This document shows, one piece after another, positions 45,178 through 55,355 of a stretch of 64,000 bases of DNA. How positions within the stretch are numbered: position 1 is the stretch's first letter; every line of letters starts with the position of its first letter. Location of the stretch: positions 372,001 through 436,000 of the forward strand of contig NZ_JACIJM010000002.1 in the NCBI RefSeq assembly GCF_014199395.1, read 5' to 3'. The stretch is from Yoonia ponticola (GTDB taxonomy: Bacteria > Pseudomonadota > Alphaproteobacteria > Rhodobacterales > Rhodobacteraceae). A program made the position numbers and the translations under genes. Below the pieces are notes generated by a model. That model did no database searches and was not told the origin of the DNA. It saw nothing but the letters and a program-made list of their open reading frames with translations.

Positions 45178-46820
45178 GCGATCAACTGGTCAAAATCCGC
45201 GATCTCTGGCTTGAGGGCCGCAGTGACGAGACGTGGAACCCGATTATCAATGGCGTCGATCTGAACCTGAAAAAAGGTGAGGTTTTGGGGCTGATCGGTG
45301 AATCCGGTGCCGGAAAATCCACGCTGGGTCTGGCTGCGATGGGCTTTTGTCGTGACGGCGTGCGCGTCTTTAAGGGGTCGGTTGAATTCGACGGGATCGA
45401 TCTGCTGAACGCCTCGGCTGCTGTAAAACGCGATTTGCTAGGCAAGCGGATCGCTTATGTCGCGCAATCTGCTGCTGCCAGCTTTAACCCTGCGCATAAA
45501 ATCATCGACCAGCACGTCGAGGGCCCGACCCAGCATGGTGTGATGACCAAGGAAGAATCCGAAGCCGACGGCATGGAACTGTATCGCAAGCTGCGTTTGC
45601 CGAACCCTGACGAGATTGGTTTCCGGTATCCGCATCAGGTCTCTGGTGGTCAATTGCAGCGTGCGATGACGGCGATGGCGATGGCCTGTCGTCCCGACTT
45701 GATCATTTTCGACGAGCCGACAACGGCGCTGGATGTGACGACACAGATCGAAGTGTTGGCCGCGATCCGCGAGATTGTTCAGGAATTTGACACTGCCGCG
45801 ATCTACATCACGCATGATTTGGCAGTTGTCGCGCAGATGGCGGACCGGATTAAGGTGCTGCTTAAGGGTGACGAGGTTGAAACCGCTGACACCCGCACGA
45901 TGCTTACCGCACCGACGCAGGAATACACGAAGTCGCTTTGGGCTGTGCGTAGTTTTGAACGTCCGTTGAAATCGCCTGTGATCGCAAGCGCCGTGCCTGT
46001 GGTTTCTGTCAGGTCCGTTGATGCGGCATATGGTAAAGTGCCGGTGTTGCATGACGTGAGTTTTGACATGCACGAAGGCCGCACTGTGGCGGTTGTGGGT
46101 GAATCCGGGTCCGGTAAATCGACAACGGCGCGGTGTATTACGGGGCTATTGCCACCGTCTGCGGGCGAGATCTTGTTTGATGGCGAGGTGATGCCGCCGA
46201 GTTATAAACGCCGCACCAAGGATCAGTTGCGCCAAGTGCAGATGATTTATCAGATGGCCGATACGGCGTTGAACCCACGGGTGACTGTTGGCAATATCAT
46301 CGCGCGGCCCGTGCAGTTTTATTCGGGACTGACGGGTAAGGCGCTGCGCAAGCGCGTTGATTCACTGATGGATCAGATTGAGCTGCCTGCGGATGAATAT
46401 TACAAACGGTTGCCGTCCGAGTTGTCGGGTGGTCAAAAACAGCGGATCGGGATTGCGCGTGCCTTGGCTGCGGAACCGAAGTTTATCATCTGCGACGAAG
46501 TGACATCGGCGTTGGATCAGCTGGTTGCAGAAGGTATCCTGCGGCTATTGGCGCGGTTGCAGGATGAATTGTCTCTGTCTTATATGTTCATCACCCACGA
46601 CCTTGCGACCGTGCGCGCAATTGCTGACGAAGTGGTTGTGATGAAAGAGGGGCGTGTGGTCGAACAAGGGCCGAAGCGCGAAATGTTCAAGCCGCCGCAT
46701 CACCCTTATACCGATTTGCTACTGTCATCGGTGCCAGAAATGGACCCCGATTGGTTAACGAATTTGCTGGCAGAACGTGGCGTCGATAACATCGGCGATG
46801 CTGCCGTTGATAATATGTAA
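45174..46820 (+). CDS. Fused double ABC ATPase of peptide importer (DppD-DppF-type)
   Basis: The 548-residue protein carries two complete ATPase domains in tandem: first Walker A GESGAGKST and VSGGQLQR, second GESGSGKST and LSGGQKQR, with Walker B IFDEPTTALD and ICDEVTSALD. It thus replaces separate DppD and DppF. The second C-terminal part ends with the PHHPYTDLLL signature of oligopeptide-binding subfamilies. The start is an ATGA overlap with the permease. Confidence 0.93.
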   Translation: MSDQLVKIRDLWLEGRSDETWNPIINGVDLNLKKGEVLGLIGESGAGKSTLGLAAMGFCRDGVRVFKGSVEFDGIDLLNASAAVKRDLLGKRIAYVAQSAAASFNPAHKIIDQHVEGPTQHGVMTKEESEADGMELYRKLRLPNPDEIGFRYPHQVSGGQLQRAMTAMAMACRPDLIIFDEPTTALDVTTQIEVLAAIREIVQEFDTAAIYITHDLAVVAQMADRIKVLLKGDEVETADTRTMLTAPTQEYTKSLWAVRSFERPLKSPVIASAVPVVSVRSVDAAYGKVPVLHDVSFDMHEGRTVAVVGESGSGKSTTARCITGLLPPSAGEILFDGEVMPPSYKRRTKDQLRQVQMIYQMADTALNPRVTVGNIIARPVQFYSGLTGKALRKRVDSLMDQIELPADEYYKRLPSELSGGQKQRIGIARALAAEPKFIICDEVTSALDQLVAEGILRLLARLQDELSLSYMFITHDLATVRAIADEVVVMKEGRVVEQGPKREMFKPPHHPYTDLLLSSVPEMDPDWLTNLLAERGVDNIGDAAVDNM

Positions 46821-46829
46821 AACGAATCA

Positions 46830-46868
46830 TCCGTTTATACGGACGACATAATTGGACGCTAAACGTCC
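46830..46868 (+). other. Two small hairpins before the binding-protein gene
   Basis: TCCGT-TTAT-ACGGA (46830-46843) and GGACG-CTAAA-CGTCC (46854-46868) lie in the 75-nt gap before the binding-protein start. Such hairpins often protect the abundant binding-protein mRNA or reduce readthrough, which is inference here. Confidence 0.4.
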
Positions 46869-46895
46869 GAAATCAAAACTAGGGAGAATTGAAAC

Positions 46896-48446
46896 ATGTT
46901 GCATGGAATTAGCAGACGAAGTCTTTTGAAAACCGGCGCTGCTGCTGGTGTTCTGGGCCTGACGGGTATGCCGCTGCGTGCGCAGACACGAGGCGGTAAA
47001 CTGACTGCCGGTCTGAACGGCGCGAATACATCTGATAGCTGGGACAGCCGTACGCATTCTGACTTGTTCATGATTGCCTCTGCCAACGGCGCAGTTTTTG
47101 ATGCGCTGACCGAAGTTGCCGCCGACGGTAGCCTGAAGGGCGAATTGGCTGAAAGCTGGGAATCCGATGACGCGATCACGTGGGTGTTCAACCTGCGTCA
47201 GGGCGTGACATTCCACAACGGCAAGTCGTTTGGTCCTGAAGATGTGCTTGAATCGTTGCAGATGCACCTTGGCGAAGAATCCAAGTCAGCAGCAAAGCCG
47301 ATTGTTGAAAATATCGCGAAGATGGAAAAGACGGGCGATTATCAGGTCACGATGACACTGAGCGCCGCTAACGCCGATTTCCCATATCTGATGTCCGACT
47401 ATCACATCCTGATGTTCCCAGCGGGCCAGATCGAAGAAGCCATTCAGAACGGTATCGGTACGGGTCTTTATAGCGTTGTTAGCTTTGATCCAGGTGTTCG
47501 CTTTGTCGGTAAGCGCGTTGATGATCACTATAAAGGTGACGCTGCGGGCTTCTTTGACGAGATCGAATATATTGCGATCAACGACAACACAGCGCGGATG
47601 AACGCGCTTATGACGGGTCAGGTTGATGCGATTAACCGGATCGATTTCAAGACCGAAGGTCTGCTGAACGCGAACCCACAGGTTCGTATTCAAGAAGTCA
47701 CCGGCAACCAGCATTACACCTTTGCGATGCTGACTGATAACGCGCCATTGAACGACGTGAACGTGCGTCGCGCGTTGAAGTACGGCATTAACCGTCAGGA
47801 AATGGTCGACAAAATCCTGCAAGGCCACGGTGCTGTTGCGAACGACACGCCAATCGGTCCTGCAAACCAGTACTACAACACCGAGATGGAACAGCTTGCT
47901 TATGATCCAGACAAGGCCGCCTTCTATTTGAAGGAAGCGGGTCTCGACAGCTTGAACATCGACATTTCGGCGTCTGACGCGGCGTTTGAAGGCGCTGTTG
48001 ATGCGGCGCAATTGTATCAAGCGTCTGCTGGTGCTGCTGGGATTAACTTGAACGTGATCCAAGAGCCTGCTGATGGGTACTGGTCCAACGTCTGGCTGAA
48101 AAAGTCGTTCTCGGCTGTGTATTGGTCTGGTCGTGCGACTGAGGACTGGATGTTCTCTAGCGCTTACGAGACTGGTGTGCCGTGGAACGACAGCCAGTGG
48201 GACGACAAAGACAGCGCTCGTTTCCAAGAGTTGCTTGTCACTGCGCGTGGCGAGTTGGACACGGATGCACGTCGCAGCCAGTACTATGAGATGCAGCAAA
48301 TCCTGCGTGACGATGGCGGTGTTATCGTTCCGATGTTTGCCAACTATGTGCAGGCTGTAAACAACCGTATCGCGACTCCTGATACTGTTGGGAACTTGTG
48401 GCAGATGGATAACGCTCGCATGGCAGAGCGCTGGTCAGAAGTCTAA
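46896..48446 (+). CDS. ABC transporter substrate-binding protein, family 5, Tat-exported
   Basis: The 516-residue periplasmic protein opens with a twin-arginine leader SRRSLLKTGAAAGVLG and a cleavage site after LRA. It then shows the SBP_bac_5 pattern: LTAGLNGANTSDSWDSR, LAESWESDDAITWVFNLRQGVTFHNG and the NVRRALKYGINRQEMVD segment. It would capture peptides or related compounds for the importer upstream. It has its own AGGGAG site and is followed by a terminator. The substrate is not determined. Confidence 0.92.
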   Translation: MLHGISRRSLLKTGAAAGVLGLTGMPLRAQTRGGKLTAGLNGANTSDSWDSRTHSDLFMIASANGAVFDALTEVAADGSLKGELAESWESDDAITWVFNLRQGVTFHNGKSFGPEDVLESLQMHLGEESKSAAKPIVENIAKMEKTGDYQVTMTLSAANADFPYLMSDYHILMFPAGQIEEAIQNGIGTGLYSVVSFDPGVRFVGKRVDDHYKGDAAGFFDEIEYIAINDNTARMNALMTGQVDAINRIDFKTEGLLNANPQVRIQEVTGNQHYTFAMLTDNAPLNDVNVRRALKYGINRQEMVDKILQGHGAVANDTPIGPANQYYNTEMEQLAYDPDKAAFYLKEAGLDSLNIDISASDAAFEGAVDAAQLYQASAGAAGINLNVIQEPADGYWSNVWLKKSFSAVYWSGRATEDWMFSSAYETGVPWNDSQWDDKDSARFQELLVTARGELDTDARRSQYYEMQQILRDDGGVIVPMFANYVQAVNNRIATPDTVGNLWQMDNARMAERWSEV

Positions 48447-48467
48447 ACGACCTTATTATTATGATAG

Positions 48468-48501
48468 AAACGCCCTGCCGGAAACGGTGGGGCGTTTTTT
48501 T
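48468..48501 (+). terminator. Rho-independent terminator after the binding protein
   Basis: CGCCC-TG-CCG-GAAA-CGG-TG-GGGCG, flanked by AAA and T7, forms a strong stem with an internal mismatch and a GNRA-type loop, 21 nt after the stop. Confidence 0.9.
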
Positions 48502-48601
48502 GGGGGATGATTTGCACAACTTAAGGGGTGTGTTGTCGCCATAATCCTGCCAAATCGCTATGCAAGAACCGAACCATTGAGAAACGAACGGGTTTTGTCG
48601 C

Positions 48602-49120
48602 ATGAGATTTCTAAATAGTTCAGGCCATGCTGGGTTTACTGCATTGCCTGCCCAAATTATTGGAATTTCTGCCGTTTGCTTTGCACTGCTGATCGCGCCA
48701 ACCTCTGCCTATGGAGGTGATCTGAATAGGCTGTCTCGGGCGACTTTGGCGGAAACCATGGCGGGGATCGAAGATGTGGATGCCAGCGAAGCAAACCTCG
48801 CGAATGCTGCACCTGATAGCTTAGAAGGCAAGTTATACGCCTATCAGCAAGCGCGACGTGTGCTTGAAAGTGCGGTTGCGGCCCAGAACATGGCGCTAGA
48901 ACATTTCGAAGACTTGGCCGCGATGACCGCATCGCAAGTAGGCCTGACGCGACGCCAATTCCACGCACGCAAGGATGATGCGGCCAACGCGTATAACGCA
49001 TTGCAGCAAGGTGCAGAGGCCGCGCAGATCGTAGCGCAGGCCGCGCTTGAAAACCTGTGTGACAAGGTGGCGTTGTCGAATGACGCGATGATGGAACTGC
49101 ACGCGATGCTTGGGTTGTGA
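48602..49120 (+). CDS. Exported protein of unknown function
   Basis: I do not recognise the family. The 172-residue product has a signal sequence with core GISAVCFALLIAPTSAYGG (residues about 21-39). The remainder is helical and alanine-rich, with heptad-like spacing around 70-160, so a coiled coil is plausible. No ribosome binding site is obvious. It stands between a terminator and the DoxX-like gene. The function is unassigned. Confidence 0.6.
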   Translation: MRFLNSSGHAGFTALPAQIIGISAVCFALLIAPTSAYGGDLNRLSRATLAETMAGIEDVDASEANLANAAPDSLEGKLYAYQQARRVLESAVAAQNMALEHFEDLAAMTASQVGLTRRQFHARKDDAANAYNALQQGAEAAQIVAQAALENLCDKVALSNDAMMELHAMLGL

Positions 49121-49205
49121 CCGCGCGCTGATCACGATGCAGTTAAGTGGATTGCTCTGACTGCGGGTCGTGGTCTAACGATGATCAAGCAACCCCGAGG
49201 ATTCC

Positions 49206-49664
49206 ATGACGTTTGACGATCGCAAAGATGCCGCCGCCGTGTTTATTTTACGGATCGGGCTGGCTTGGTTCATCTTTTTGTGGGCCGCCCATAAGATCAT
49301 CACGCCCGGACAATATCAGGGGCTTGTGCGCAACTATGAAGGTATTGAGATTTCGTTTGCGCAGATTTACGCCACGGCTGGGTTTCAGATCGCGTTATGT
49401 GTGTTGACCGCGATTGGTGCGCTGCGGCTGATGAGCTATTCCGGCCTTGCTGTAATGCACTTCTTTACCGTGACGCGGCGCTGGGATGGGTTTTTTGATC
49501 CATTTGCCCTGAACGAGCGCGGTTTTCCGATTAACCGGAACCAAGTCATTGATCTTGCGGTGCTTGCGGCGTTTGTCGCGCTGATCCTGCTGATCAATCG
49601 CGATCATTTCAGTGTCGGAGGTTGGCTGCGCAAACGTATGGGTCGGCGGGTTTGGTGGCAGTAA
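49206..49664 (+). CDS. Small membrane protein, possibly DoxX-like
   Basis: The 152-residue protein has four hydrophobic segments, near residues 10-28, 55-72, 75-90 and 112-132, and motifs (RIGLAWFIFLWAAHKI) reminiscent of DoxX-type proteins. A CGAGGA ribosome binding site lies 5 nt before the ATG. No catalytic residue is visible, so the assignment is weak. It ends 141 nt before rimP. Confidence 0.6.
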   Translation: MTFDDRKDAAAVFILRIGLAWFIFLWAAHKIITPGQYQGLVRNYEGIEISFAQIYATAGFQIALCVLTAIGALRLMSYSGLAVMHFFTVTRRWDGFFDPFALNERGFPINRNQVIDLAVLAAFVALILLINRDHFSVGGWLRKRMGRRVWWQ

Positions 49665-49757
49665 ATGCAGACCCCCTTGCAGTTCTCGCCTTTAAGGGCT
49701 ATGTCCCTTGCTAACAGCGGCGTCGGCTTCCACCCCCGACCCAACCGGAAATCTGAT

Positions 49758-49780
49758 ACGGGCCGCGCGCCCGTTTTTTT
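49758..49780 (+). terminator. Terminator-like hairpin in the rimP leader, possible attenuator
   Basis: ACGGGC-CGCGC-GCCCGT followed by T7 is a textbook intrinsic terminator ending 25 nt before the rimP ATG. There is too little room after it for a normal promoter, so either it attenuates the rimP operon, whose promoter must lie further upstream, or rimP is expressed from a promoter overlapping it. The E. coli nusA operon is also controlled by leader termination. Confidence 0.7.
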
Positions 49781-49805
49781 GTGCCTGATAGAATGGCGAA
49801 GCTAA

Positions 49806-50450
49806 ATGAATGATTTGATTGCAAAAGCAGCGATTGACCGTCGCATCGCGGACATCATCACCCCTGTCGTAGAAGACATGGGGTTCGAGATCGTGCGCGT
49901 GCGTCTGATGTCTGGCAAAGAGACGATTCTTCAGATTATGGTCCAGCGCCCCGATGGCCAGATCGAAATTGATGAATGCGGTCAGGTGTCCACTGCGATT
50001 TCTGCGACCTTGGACGTCGAAGACCCGATTGTTGAAGTTTATAACCTTGAAGTGTCCAGCCCTGGCATTGACCGCCCGCTGACGCGGTTGAAAGATTTCG
50101 ACCAGTGGCAGGGTTTTGAGGCAAAGCTGGAAACTGACGAACTGATCGACGGCCGCCGCCGCTTTAAGGGCGAATTGGCTGGTACGCAGGACGACGAAGT
50201 GCTGATCACCATCGAAGAAGGCACTATTGGTTTGAAATTCGCATGGCTGTCTGACGCCAAGCTGGTTTTGACTGACGAGTTGATCCGCGATGTTTTGAGT
50301 GGCCGTAAAGATGCTGGCCAAATTGATGAATCACAGTTCGATGAGGTCAAAACGATCATCGACAGTGAAGAAAACGAAGCCCCGTCTAAGACCGGCAAGT
50401 CCAAAAAGCGCCCAAGTTCAAAGAACAGCGCGAACAAGGAGAGTAACTAA
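49806..50450 (+). CDS. rimP: Ribosome maturation factor RimP
   Basis: RimP assists 30S subunit maturation. The 214-residue protein has [39 protein letters not shown], the family's N-terminal domain, and [16 protein letters not shown], the conserved link. A Lys/Ser-rich tail of about 40 residues extends beyond the family norm. nusA starts in the stop (TAATG), the conserved pairing. Confidence 0.94.
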   Translation: MNDLIAKAAIDRRIADIITPVVEDMGFEIVRVRLMSGKETILQIMVQRPDGQIEIDECGQVSTAISATLDVEDPIVEVYNLEVSSPGIDRPLTRLKDFDQWQGFEAKLETDELIDGRRRFKGELAGTQDDEVLITIEEGTIGLKFAWLSDAKLVLTDELIRDVLSGRKDAGQIDESQFDEVKTIIDSEENEAPSKTGKSKKRPSSKNSANKESN

Positions 50451-52057
50451 TGGCGATTACCTCAGCCAACCAGCTTGAGCTGCTGCAAACCGCAGAGGCC
50501 GTAGCCCGCGAAAAGAACATCGACCCTGTGTTGGTGATCGAAGCGATGGAAGAATCCCTCGCGCGTGCTGCGAAATCCCGTTACGGCGCTGAAATGGACA
50601 TTCGCGTGGCCATCGACCGTCGCACTGGTAAGGCCACGTTCACACGTGTTCGGACTGTTGTGTCGGACGAAGAGTTCGAAAACTACCAGTCCGAATTCAC
50701 TGTTGCGAGCGCCAAGGACTACATGGACAACCCTGAGGTCGGCCAACAGCTGATCGAAGAAGTGCCGCCAGTTGAATTGGGCCGTATCGCGGCGCAATCC
50801 GCCAAGCAGGTGATCTTGCAAAAGGTCCGCGAAGCTGAGCGTGACAAGCAGTACGAAGAATTCAAAGACAAGGCCGGCACCATCATCAACGCGCTTGTTA
50901 AGCGTGAAGAGTATGGCAACGTCATCATCGACGTGGGTTCTGGCGAGGCGATCTTGCGTCGTAACGAAAAAATCGGTCGCGAGGCATATCGCCCGAACGA
51001 GCGTATTCGTTGCTACATCAAAGAAGTTCGTCGCGAGCAGCGCGGTCCACAGATCTTCCTGTCACGTACAGCGCCAGAATTTATGGCTGAGCTGTTCAAG
51101 ATGGAAGTTCCAGAGATTTACGAAGGCGTTATCGAGATCAAAGCAGTTGCGCGTGATCCGGGTTCCCGCGCTAAGATCGCTGTTATCTCTTATGATAACT
51201 CGATTGATCCGGTCGGTGCCTGTGTCGGTATGCGCGGTTCACGTGTTCAGGCTGTTGTAAACGAGCTTCAGGGCGAGAAAATCGACATCATTCCTTGGAA
51301 TGAAGATATGCCAACTTTCCTCGTGAACGCATTGCAGCCTGCTGAAGTCTCCAAAGTTGTTTTGGACGAAGAAGCTGGCAAAATCGAAGTTGTTGTTCCT
51401 GATGAGCAGCTGTCGCTTGCGATTGGCCGTCGTGGTCAGAACGTGCGTTTGGCGTCCCAGCTGACTGGTCTTGATATCGACATCATGACTGAAGAAGAAG
51501 AATCCAAACGTCGTCAGGCCGAATTCGAACTGCGCACGAAGCTGTTCATGGATACGCTGGATCTCGACGAATTCTTTGCACAACTGCTGGTTTCCGAAGG
51601 GTTCACGAACCTCGAAGAAGTCGCCTACGTTGAGGCTGAAGAGTTGTTGGTTATCGAAGGTGTTGACGAAGGTACGGCAGGCGAACTGCAAACACGTGCC
51701 CGCGAATACCTTGAAGCACAGAACAAAAAGGCGATGGATGCCGCGCTGGCCGCTGGTGTCGAGCAGTCCTTGATCGACTTTGAAGGTCTGACACCACAGA
51801 TGTTGGAAGCACTTGGCGCTGATGGCGTGAAAACGCTGGAAGATTTCGCGACCTGTGCTGACTGGGAATTGGCTGGTGGCTGGACCATCACCAAAGGCGA
51901 GCGCACCAAAGATGACGGTGTACTTGAGCCATTTGATGTGTCGCTTGAGGAAGCGCAAAGCATGGTCATGACTGCCCGCGTGATGCTGGGTTGGGTTGAT
52001 CCCGACGAGTTGGCCGCAGACGAAGCTGCCGCGACAGAGGAGGAATCAGAAGCCTAA
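50450..52057 (+). CDS. nusA: Transcription elongation/termination factor NusA
   Basis: NusA binds RNA polymerase and modulates pausing, termination and antitermination. The 535-residue protein has the N-terminal polymerase-binding domain, the S1 domain with GNVIIDVGSGEAILRR, KH domains (GMRGSRVQAVVNELQGEKIDII and AIGRRGQNVRLASQL) and a C-terminal region with acidic repeats ending EEESEA. Its start overlaps the rimP stop by 1 nt. It lies in the usual rimP-nusA-ylxR-infB operon. Confidence 0.96.
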   Translation: MAITSANQLELLQTAEAVAREKNIDPVLVIEAMEESLARAAKSRYGAEMDIRVAIDRRTGKATFTRVRTVVSDEEFENYQSEFTVASAKDYMDNPEVGQQLIEEVPPVELGRIAAQSAKQVILQKVREAERDKQYEEFKDKAGTIINALVKREEYGNVIIDVGSGEAILRRNEKIGREAYRPNERIRCYIKEVRREQRGPQIFLSRTAPEFMAELFKMEVPEIYEGVIEIKAVARDPGSRAKIAVISYDNSIDPVGACVGMRGSRVQAVVNELQGEKIDIIPWNEDMPTFLVNALQPAEVSKVVLDEEAGKIEVVVPDEQLSLAIGRRGQNVRLASQLTGLDIDIMTEEEESKRRQAEFELRTKLFMDTLDLDEFFAQLLVSEGFTNLEEVAYVEAEELLVIEGVDEGTAGELQTRAREYLEAQNKKAMDAALAAGVEQSLIDFEGLTPQMLEALGADGVKTLEDFATCADWELAGGWTITKGERTKDDGVLEPFDVSLEEAQSMVMTARVMLGWVDPDELAADEAAATEEESEA

Positions 52058-52077
52058 TTTGGCTTCTGACCTTGAAT

Positions 52078-52734
52078 ATGGCGCGCGGTGGCCAACATAA
52101 GAACCCTAACGATGATGCGGAACGTAAATGCATCGTCACGGGAGAGGTGCAACCAAAAGCCGGATTGATCCGGTTTGTGGTTGGCCCCGATAATGCTGTT
52201 TATCCAGATGTCTTGGGTAAACTGCCGGTTCGTGGTATGTACGTGACCGCTGACCGGGCTGTTCTAGAAGACGCACGAAAAGGGCATTTTGCCCGTAGTG
52301 CAAAGCAAGCCGTGACAGTATCGGACACCTTGATCGACGATGTTGAGCGATTGATTGCTCAGCATGTCATTGATTTGCTTGGTCTTGCTCGCAAGGCTGG
52401 TCGCGCCGTGTGCGGCTTTGAAAAAGTAAAAGGGTGGCTCGCCGGTAGCGAGAACGTCCGTGTCTTGATGCAGGCCTCTGACGGGTCTGAACGGGGCAAA
52501 ACGAAACTATGGACCCCGGAAGGGGCCCGCTATTTTGGTTGTCTGACCGCGCAAGAGCTGGGTTTGGCCTTTGGCAGAGGAAGTGTGATACATTGCGCTC
52601 TCTCCACTGGTGGACTCAGCAATCGTGTTGTAGAGGATGCAACAAAGCTTTCGGGCTTACGCGGGATTGATGGTCAAAAGACTGGCAAAGGCAAAGCGGC
52701 CTTTGGGAAGGATACGAATTTAAATGAGCGATAA
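52078..52734 (+). CDS. YlxR (DUF448) domain fused to an L7Ae-like domain
   Basis: The 218-residue protein begins with the YlxR RNA-binding domain ([36 protein letters not shown]) and ends with an L7Ae/YlxQ-like kink-turn-binding domain ([17 protein letters not shown]). In Bacillus these are separate genes in the same operon. I prefer ATG 52078 over the TTG at 52072. It overlaps infB by 11 nt. Function is probably regulatory RNA binding. Confidence 0.87.
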   Translation: MARGGQHKNPNDDAERKCIVTGEVQPKAGLIRFVVGPDNAVYPDVLGKLPVRGMYVTADRAVLEDARKGHFARSAKQAVTVSDTLIDDVERLIAQHVIDLLGLARKAGRAVCGFEKVKGWLAGSENVRVLMQASDGSERGKTKLWTPEGARYFGCLTAQELGLAFGRGSVIHCALSTGGLSNRVVEDATKLSGLRGIDGQKTGKGKAAFGKDTNLNER

Positions 52735-55225
52735 CGACGGCAAAAAGACACTTGGTCTTGGCGGTTCTCGTCCAAGCAACGTGAAACAAAGTTTTAGCCA
52801 CGGGCGGACGAAGAACGTCGTGGTGGAAACAAAGCGTAAACGCGTTGTGGTTCCAAAGCCTGGCGCGGGGAAACCTGTGCCGTCTGGCCCAACAGGCCGG
52901 CCCATCGGTGGTGATCCGTCCAAACGCCCAGCAGGCATTTCTGATGTCGAGCTAGAGCGCCGGATGAAAGCACTTGCGATGGCGCGTGCCCGCGAGACCG
53001 AAGAGGCCGCGAAACGCGAAGCTGAAGAAAAAGAACGTGCCGCCGATCGCGCTGCACGTCGCGCGGAACAAGAAGCCAAAGAGGCTGAAGACCGCGAGCG
53101 CGAAGAGCGCGCTAAGCAAAAAGCTGAAGATGAAGCCGCTAAGAAGGCAAAAGCAGAAGCCGACGCACGTCGCGCTGCTGCCACACCTGCTACATCGACG
53201 ACACCTTCGGACGAAGCACCGACAACGGGTGGCGTTGCACGCAACGCTGCACCGCGCAACAAAACGCCTGAGCGTGACAACCGCGACAACAAATCCGGCA
53301 AGCCGGGTCGCAGTGAAAACGATGGTCGTCGGTCAGGTAAACTGACAGTCAACGCCGCGATGCGCGGTGGTGAAGGTGGTCGTCAGCGTTCAATGGCTGC
53401 GATGAAACGCAAGCAAGACCGTGCCCGCGCAAAAGCGATGGGTGTGTCTGCTGAGCGTGAAAAGGTTTACCGCGAGGTGTCATTGCCAGAAGCGATCACC
53501 GTTTCTGAATTGGCGGCTCGTATGACCGAGCGTGTTGCTGACGTTGTGAAAGCGTTGATGACAAACGGTATCATGGCCACACAAACCCAGACGATTGACG
53601 CGGATACCGCTGAATTGATCATCGAAGAGTTTGGCCACACTGTTGTGCGCGTTTCTGATGCTGACGTTGAGCAGGTGATTACAGCGGTTGAAGATAAAGC
53701 CGAAGACCTGAAACCACGCGCCCCGATCATCACGATCATGGGCCACGTTGACCACGGTAAAACATCGCTCTTGGATGCGATCCGTAAGACACGTGTTGTG
53801 GCTGGCGAAGCTGGCGGTATCACACAGCACATCGGTGCTTATCAGGTGACAACTGATGGTGGCCAAGTGCTGTCGTTCCTCGATACACCAGGTCACGCTG
53901 CGTTCACGTCGATGCGGTCACGCGGTGCGCAAGTAACTGATATTGTTGTTCTTGTTGTTGCGGCTGACGACGCCGTGATGCCACAAACGATTGAAGCGAT
54001 TGCACACGCGAAAGCAGCTAAGGTCCCAATGATCGTTGCGATCAACAAGATCGACCGTGAAGGTGCGAACCCTGATAAAGTGCGGACAGACTTGTTGCAG
54101 CATGAAGTGATTGTCGAAAAAATGTCCGGCGATGTGCAGGACGTTGAAGTGTCTGCGATCACAGGTCAGGGCCTTGATAAGCTGCTTGAAGCTATCGCGC
54201 TTCAGTCTGAAATCTTGGAACTGAAAGCCAACCCAGATCGCGCTGCGACTGGTGCGGTGATCGAAGCCCAACTTGATGTTGGTCGCGGTCCAGTTGCTAC
54301 GGTTCTGGTTCAATCCGGTACACTACGTCGCGGCGATATCTTCGTTGTGGGCGAACAATGGGGTAAAGTCCGTGCGCTGATCAACGATCACGGCGAGCGC
54401 GTCGAAGAAGCGGGTCCATCCGTTCCTGTTGAGGTGCTAGGTCTGAACGGGACACCAGAAGCGGGCGACGTGCTGAACGTGACATCCACCGAAGCACAAG
54501 CGCGTGAAATCGCGGAATACCGTGCAAATGCTGCGAAAGATAAACGCGCAGCAGCGGGTGCGGCGACGACACTGGAACAGCTGATGGCGAACGCCAAAGC
54601 GAACGAAGACGTGAGCGAATTGCCGATCTTGGTGAAAGCTGACGTTCAGGGTTCCGCTGAAGCAATCGTTCAAGCGATGGAAAAAATCGGCAACGATGAA
54701 GTTCGCGTTCGCGTTCTGCATTCGGGTGTTGGTGCGATCACTGAAACGGATATCGGTTTGGCCGAAGCGTCAGGTGCGCCTGTGTTCGGCTTTAACGTCC
54801 GTGCAAACGCATCAGCGCGGAACACAGCGAACCAAAAAGGCGTGGAAATCCGTTACTATTCCGTCATCTACGATCTCGTAGACGATGTGAAAGCGGCGGC
54901 CTCTGGTCTCTTGTCTGCTGAAATCCGCGAGAACTTTATCGGCTACGCTACTATCAAGGACGTCTTTAAGGTGTCTAATGTTGGTAAGGTTGCCGGGTGT
55001 CTTGTGACCGAAGGTGTTGCGCGTCGCTCTGCGGGTGTTCGCCTGTTGCGTGATAACGTCGTGATCCACGAAGGTACGCTGAAAACACTGAAACGCTTTA
55101 AAGACGAAGTGCCAGAAGTGCAGTCCGGTCAGGAATGCGGCATGGCATTCGAGAACTACGAAGATGTTCGTGCAAACGACGTCATCGAGATCTTCGAGCG
55201 TGAAGAAGTCGAACGGAACCTGTAA
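52724..55225 (+). CDS. infB: Translation initiation factor IF-2
   Basis: IF-2 is the GTPase that brings fMet-tRNA to the 30S subunit. The 833-residue protein has a basic and then a long Arg/Glu/Ala-rich coiled-coil N-terminus (about 90-160), and the GTPase domain with [20 protein letters not shown] and [10 protein letters not shown], followed by the C-terminal tRNA-binding domains. Length is normal. An intrinsic terminator follows 20 nt after the stop. Confidence 0.97.
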   Translation: MSDNDGKKTLGLGGSRPSNVKQSFSHGRTKNVVVETKRKRVVVPKPGAGKPVPSGPTGRPIGGDPSKRPAGISDVELERRMKALAMARARETEEAAKREAEEKERAADRAARRAEQEAKEAEDREREERAKQKAEDEAAKKAKAEADARRAAATPATSTTPSDEAPTTGGVARNAAPRNKTPERDNRDNKSGKPGRSENDGRRSGKLTVNAAMRGGEGGRQRSMAAMKRKQDRARAKAMGVSAEREKVYREVSLPEAITVSELAARMTERVADVVKALMTNGIMATQTQTIDADTAELIIEEFGHTVVRVSDADVEQVITAVEDKAEDLKPRAPIITIMGHVDHGKTSLLDAIRKTRVVAGEAGGITQHIGAYQVTTDGGQVLSFLDTPGHAAFTSMRSRGAQVTDIVVLVVAADDAVMPQTIEAIAHAKAAKVPMIVAINKIDREGANPDKVRTDLLQHEVIVEKMSGDVQDVEVSAITGQGLDKLLEAIALQSEILELKANPDRAATGAVIEAQLDVGRGPVATVLVQSGTLRRGDIFVVGEQWGKVRALINDHGERVEEAGPSVPVEVLGLNGTPEAGDVLNVTSTEAQAREIAEYRANAAKDKRAAAGAATTLEQLMANAKANEDVSELPILVKADVQGSAEAIVQAMEKIGNDEVRVRVLHSGVGAITETDIGLAEASGAPVFGFNVRANASARNTANQKGVEIRYYSVIYDLVDDVKAAASGLLSAEIRENFIGYATIKDVFKVSNVGKVAGCLVTEGVARRSAGVRLLRDNVVIHEGTLKTLKRFKDEVPEVQSGQECGMAFENYEDVRANDVIEIFEREEVERNL

Positions 55226-55245
55226 TCAGGCGATCCAAAGAATTG

Positions 55246-55275
55246 AAAAGGGCGGTCCGGTTGGGCCGCCCTTTT
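55246..55275 (+). terminator. Rho-independent terminator after infB
   Basis: AAAAGGGCGG-TCCGGTTGGG-CCGCCCTTTTT is a strong stem with T5, ending the rimP-nusA-ylxR-infB operon. Confidence 0.93.
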
Positions 55276-55355
55276 TCGTTTCTGACGTATTTTGTGCGAC
55301 GGAAATCACCTGTGCTATCGTTTAACTCGCAAAGCACCTCATGAAGGAAGATTTG

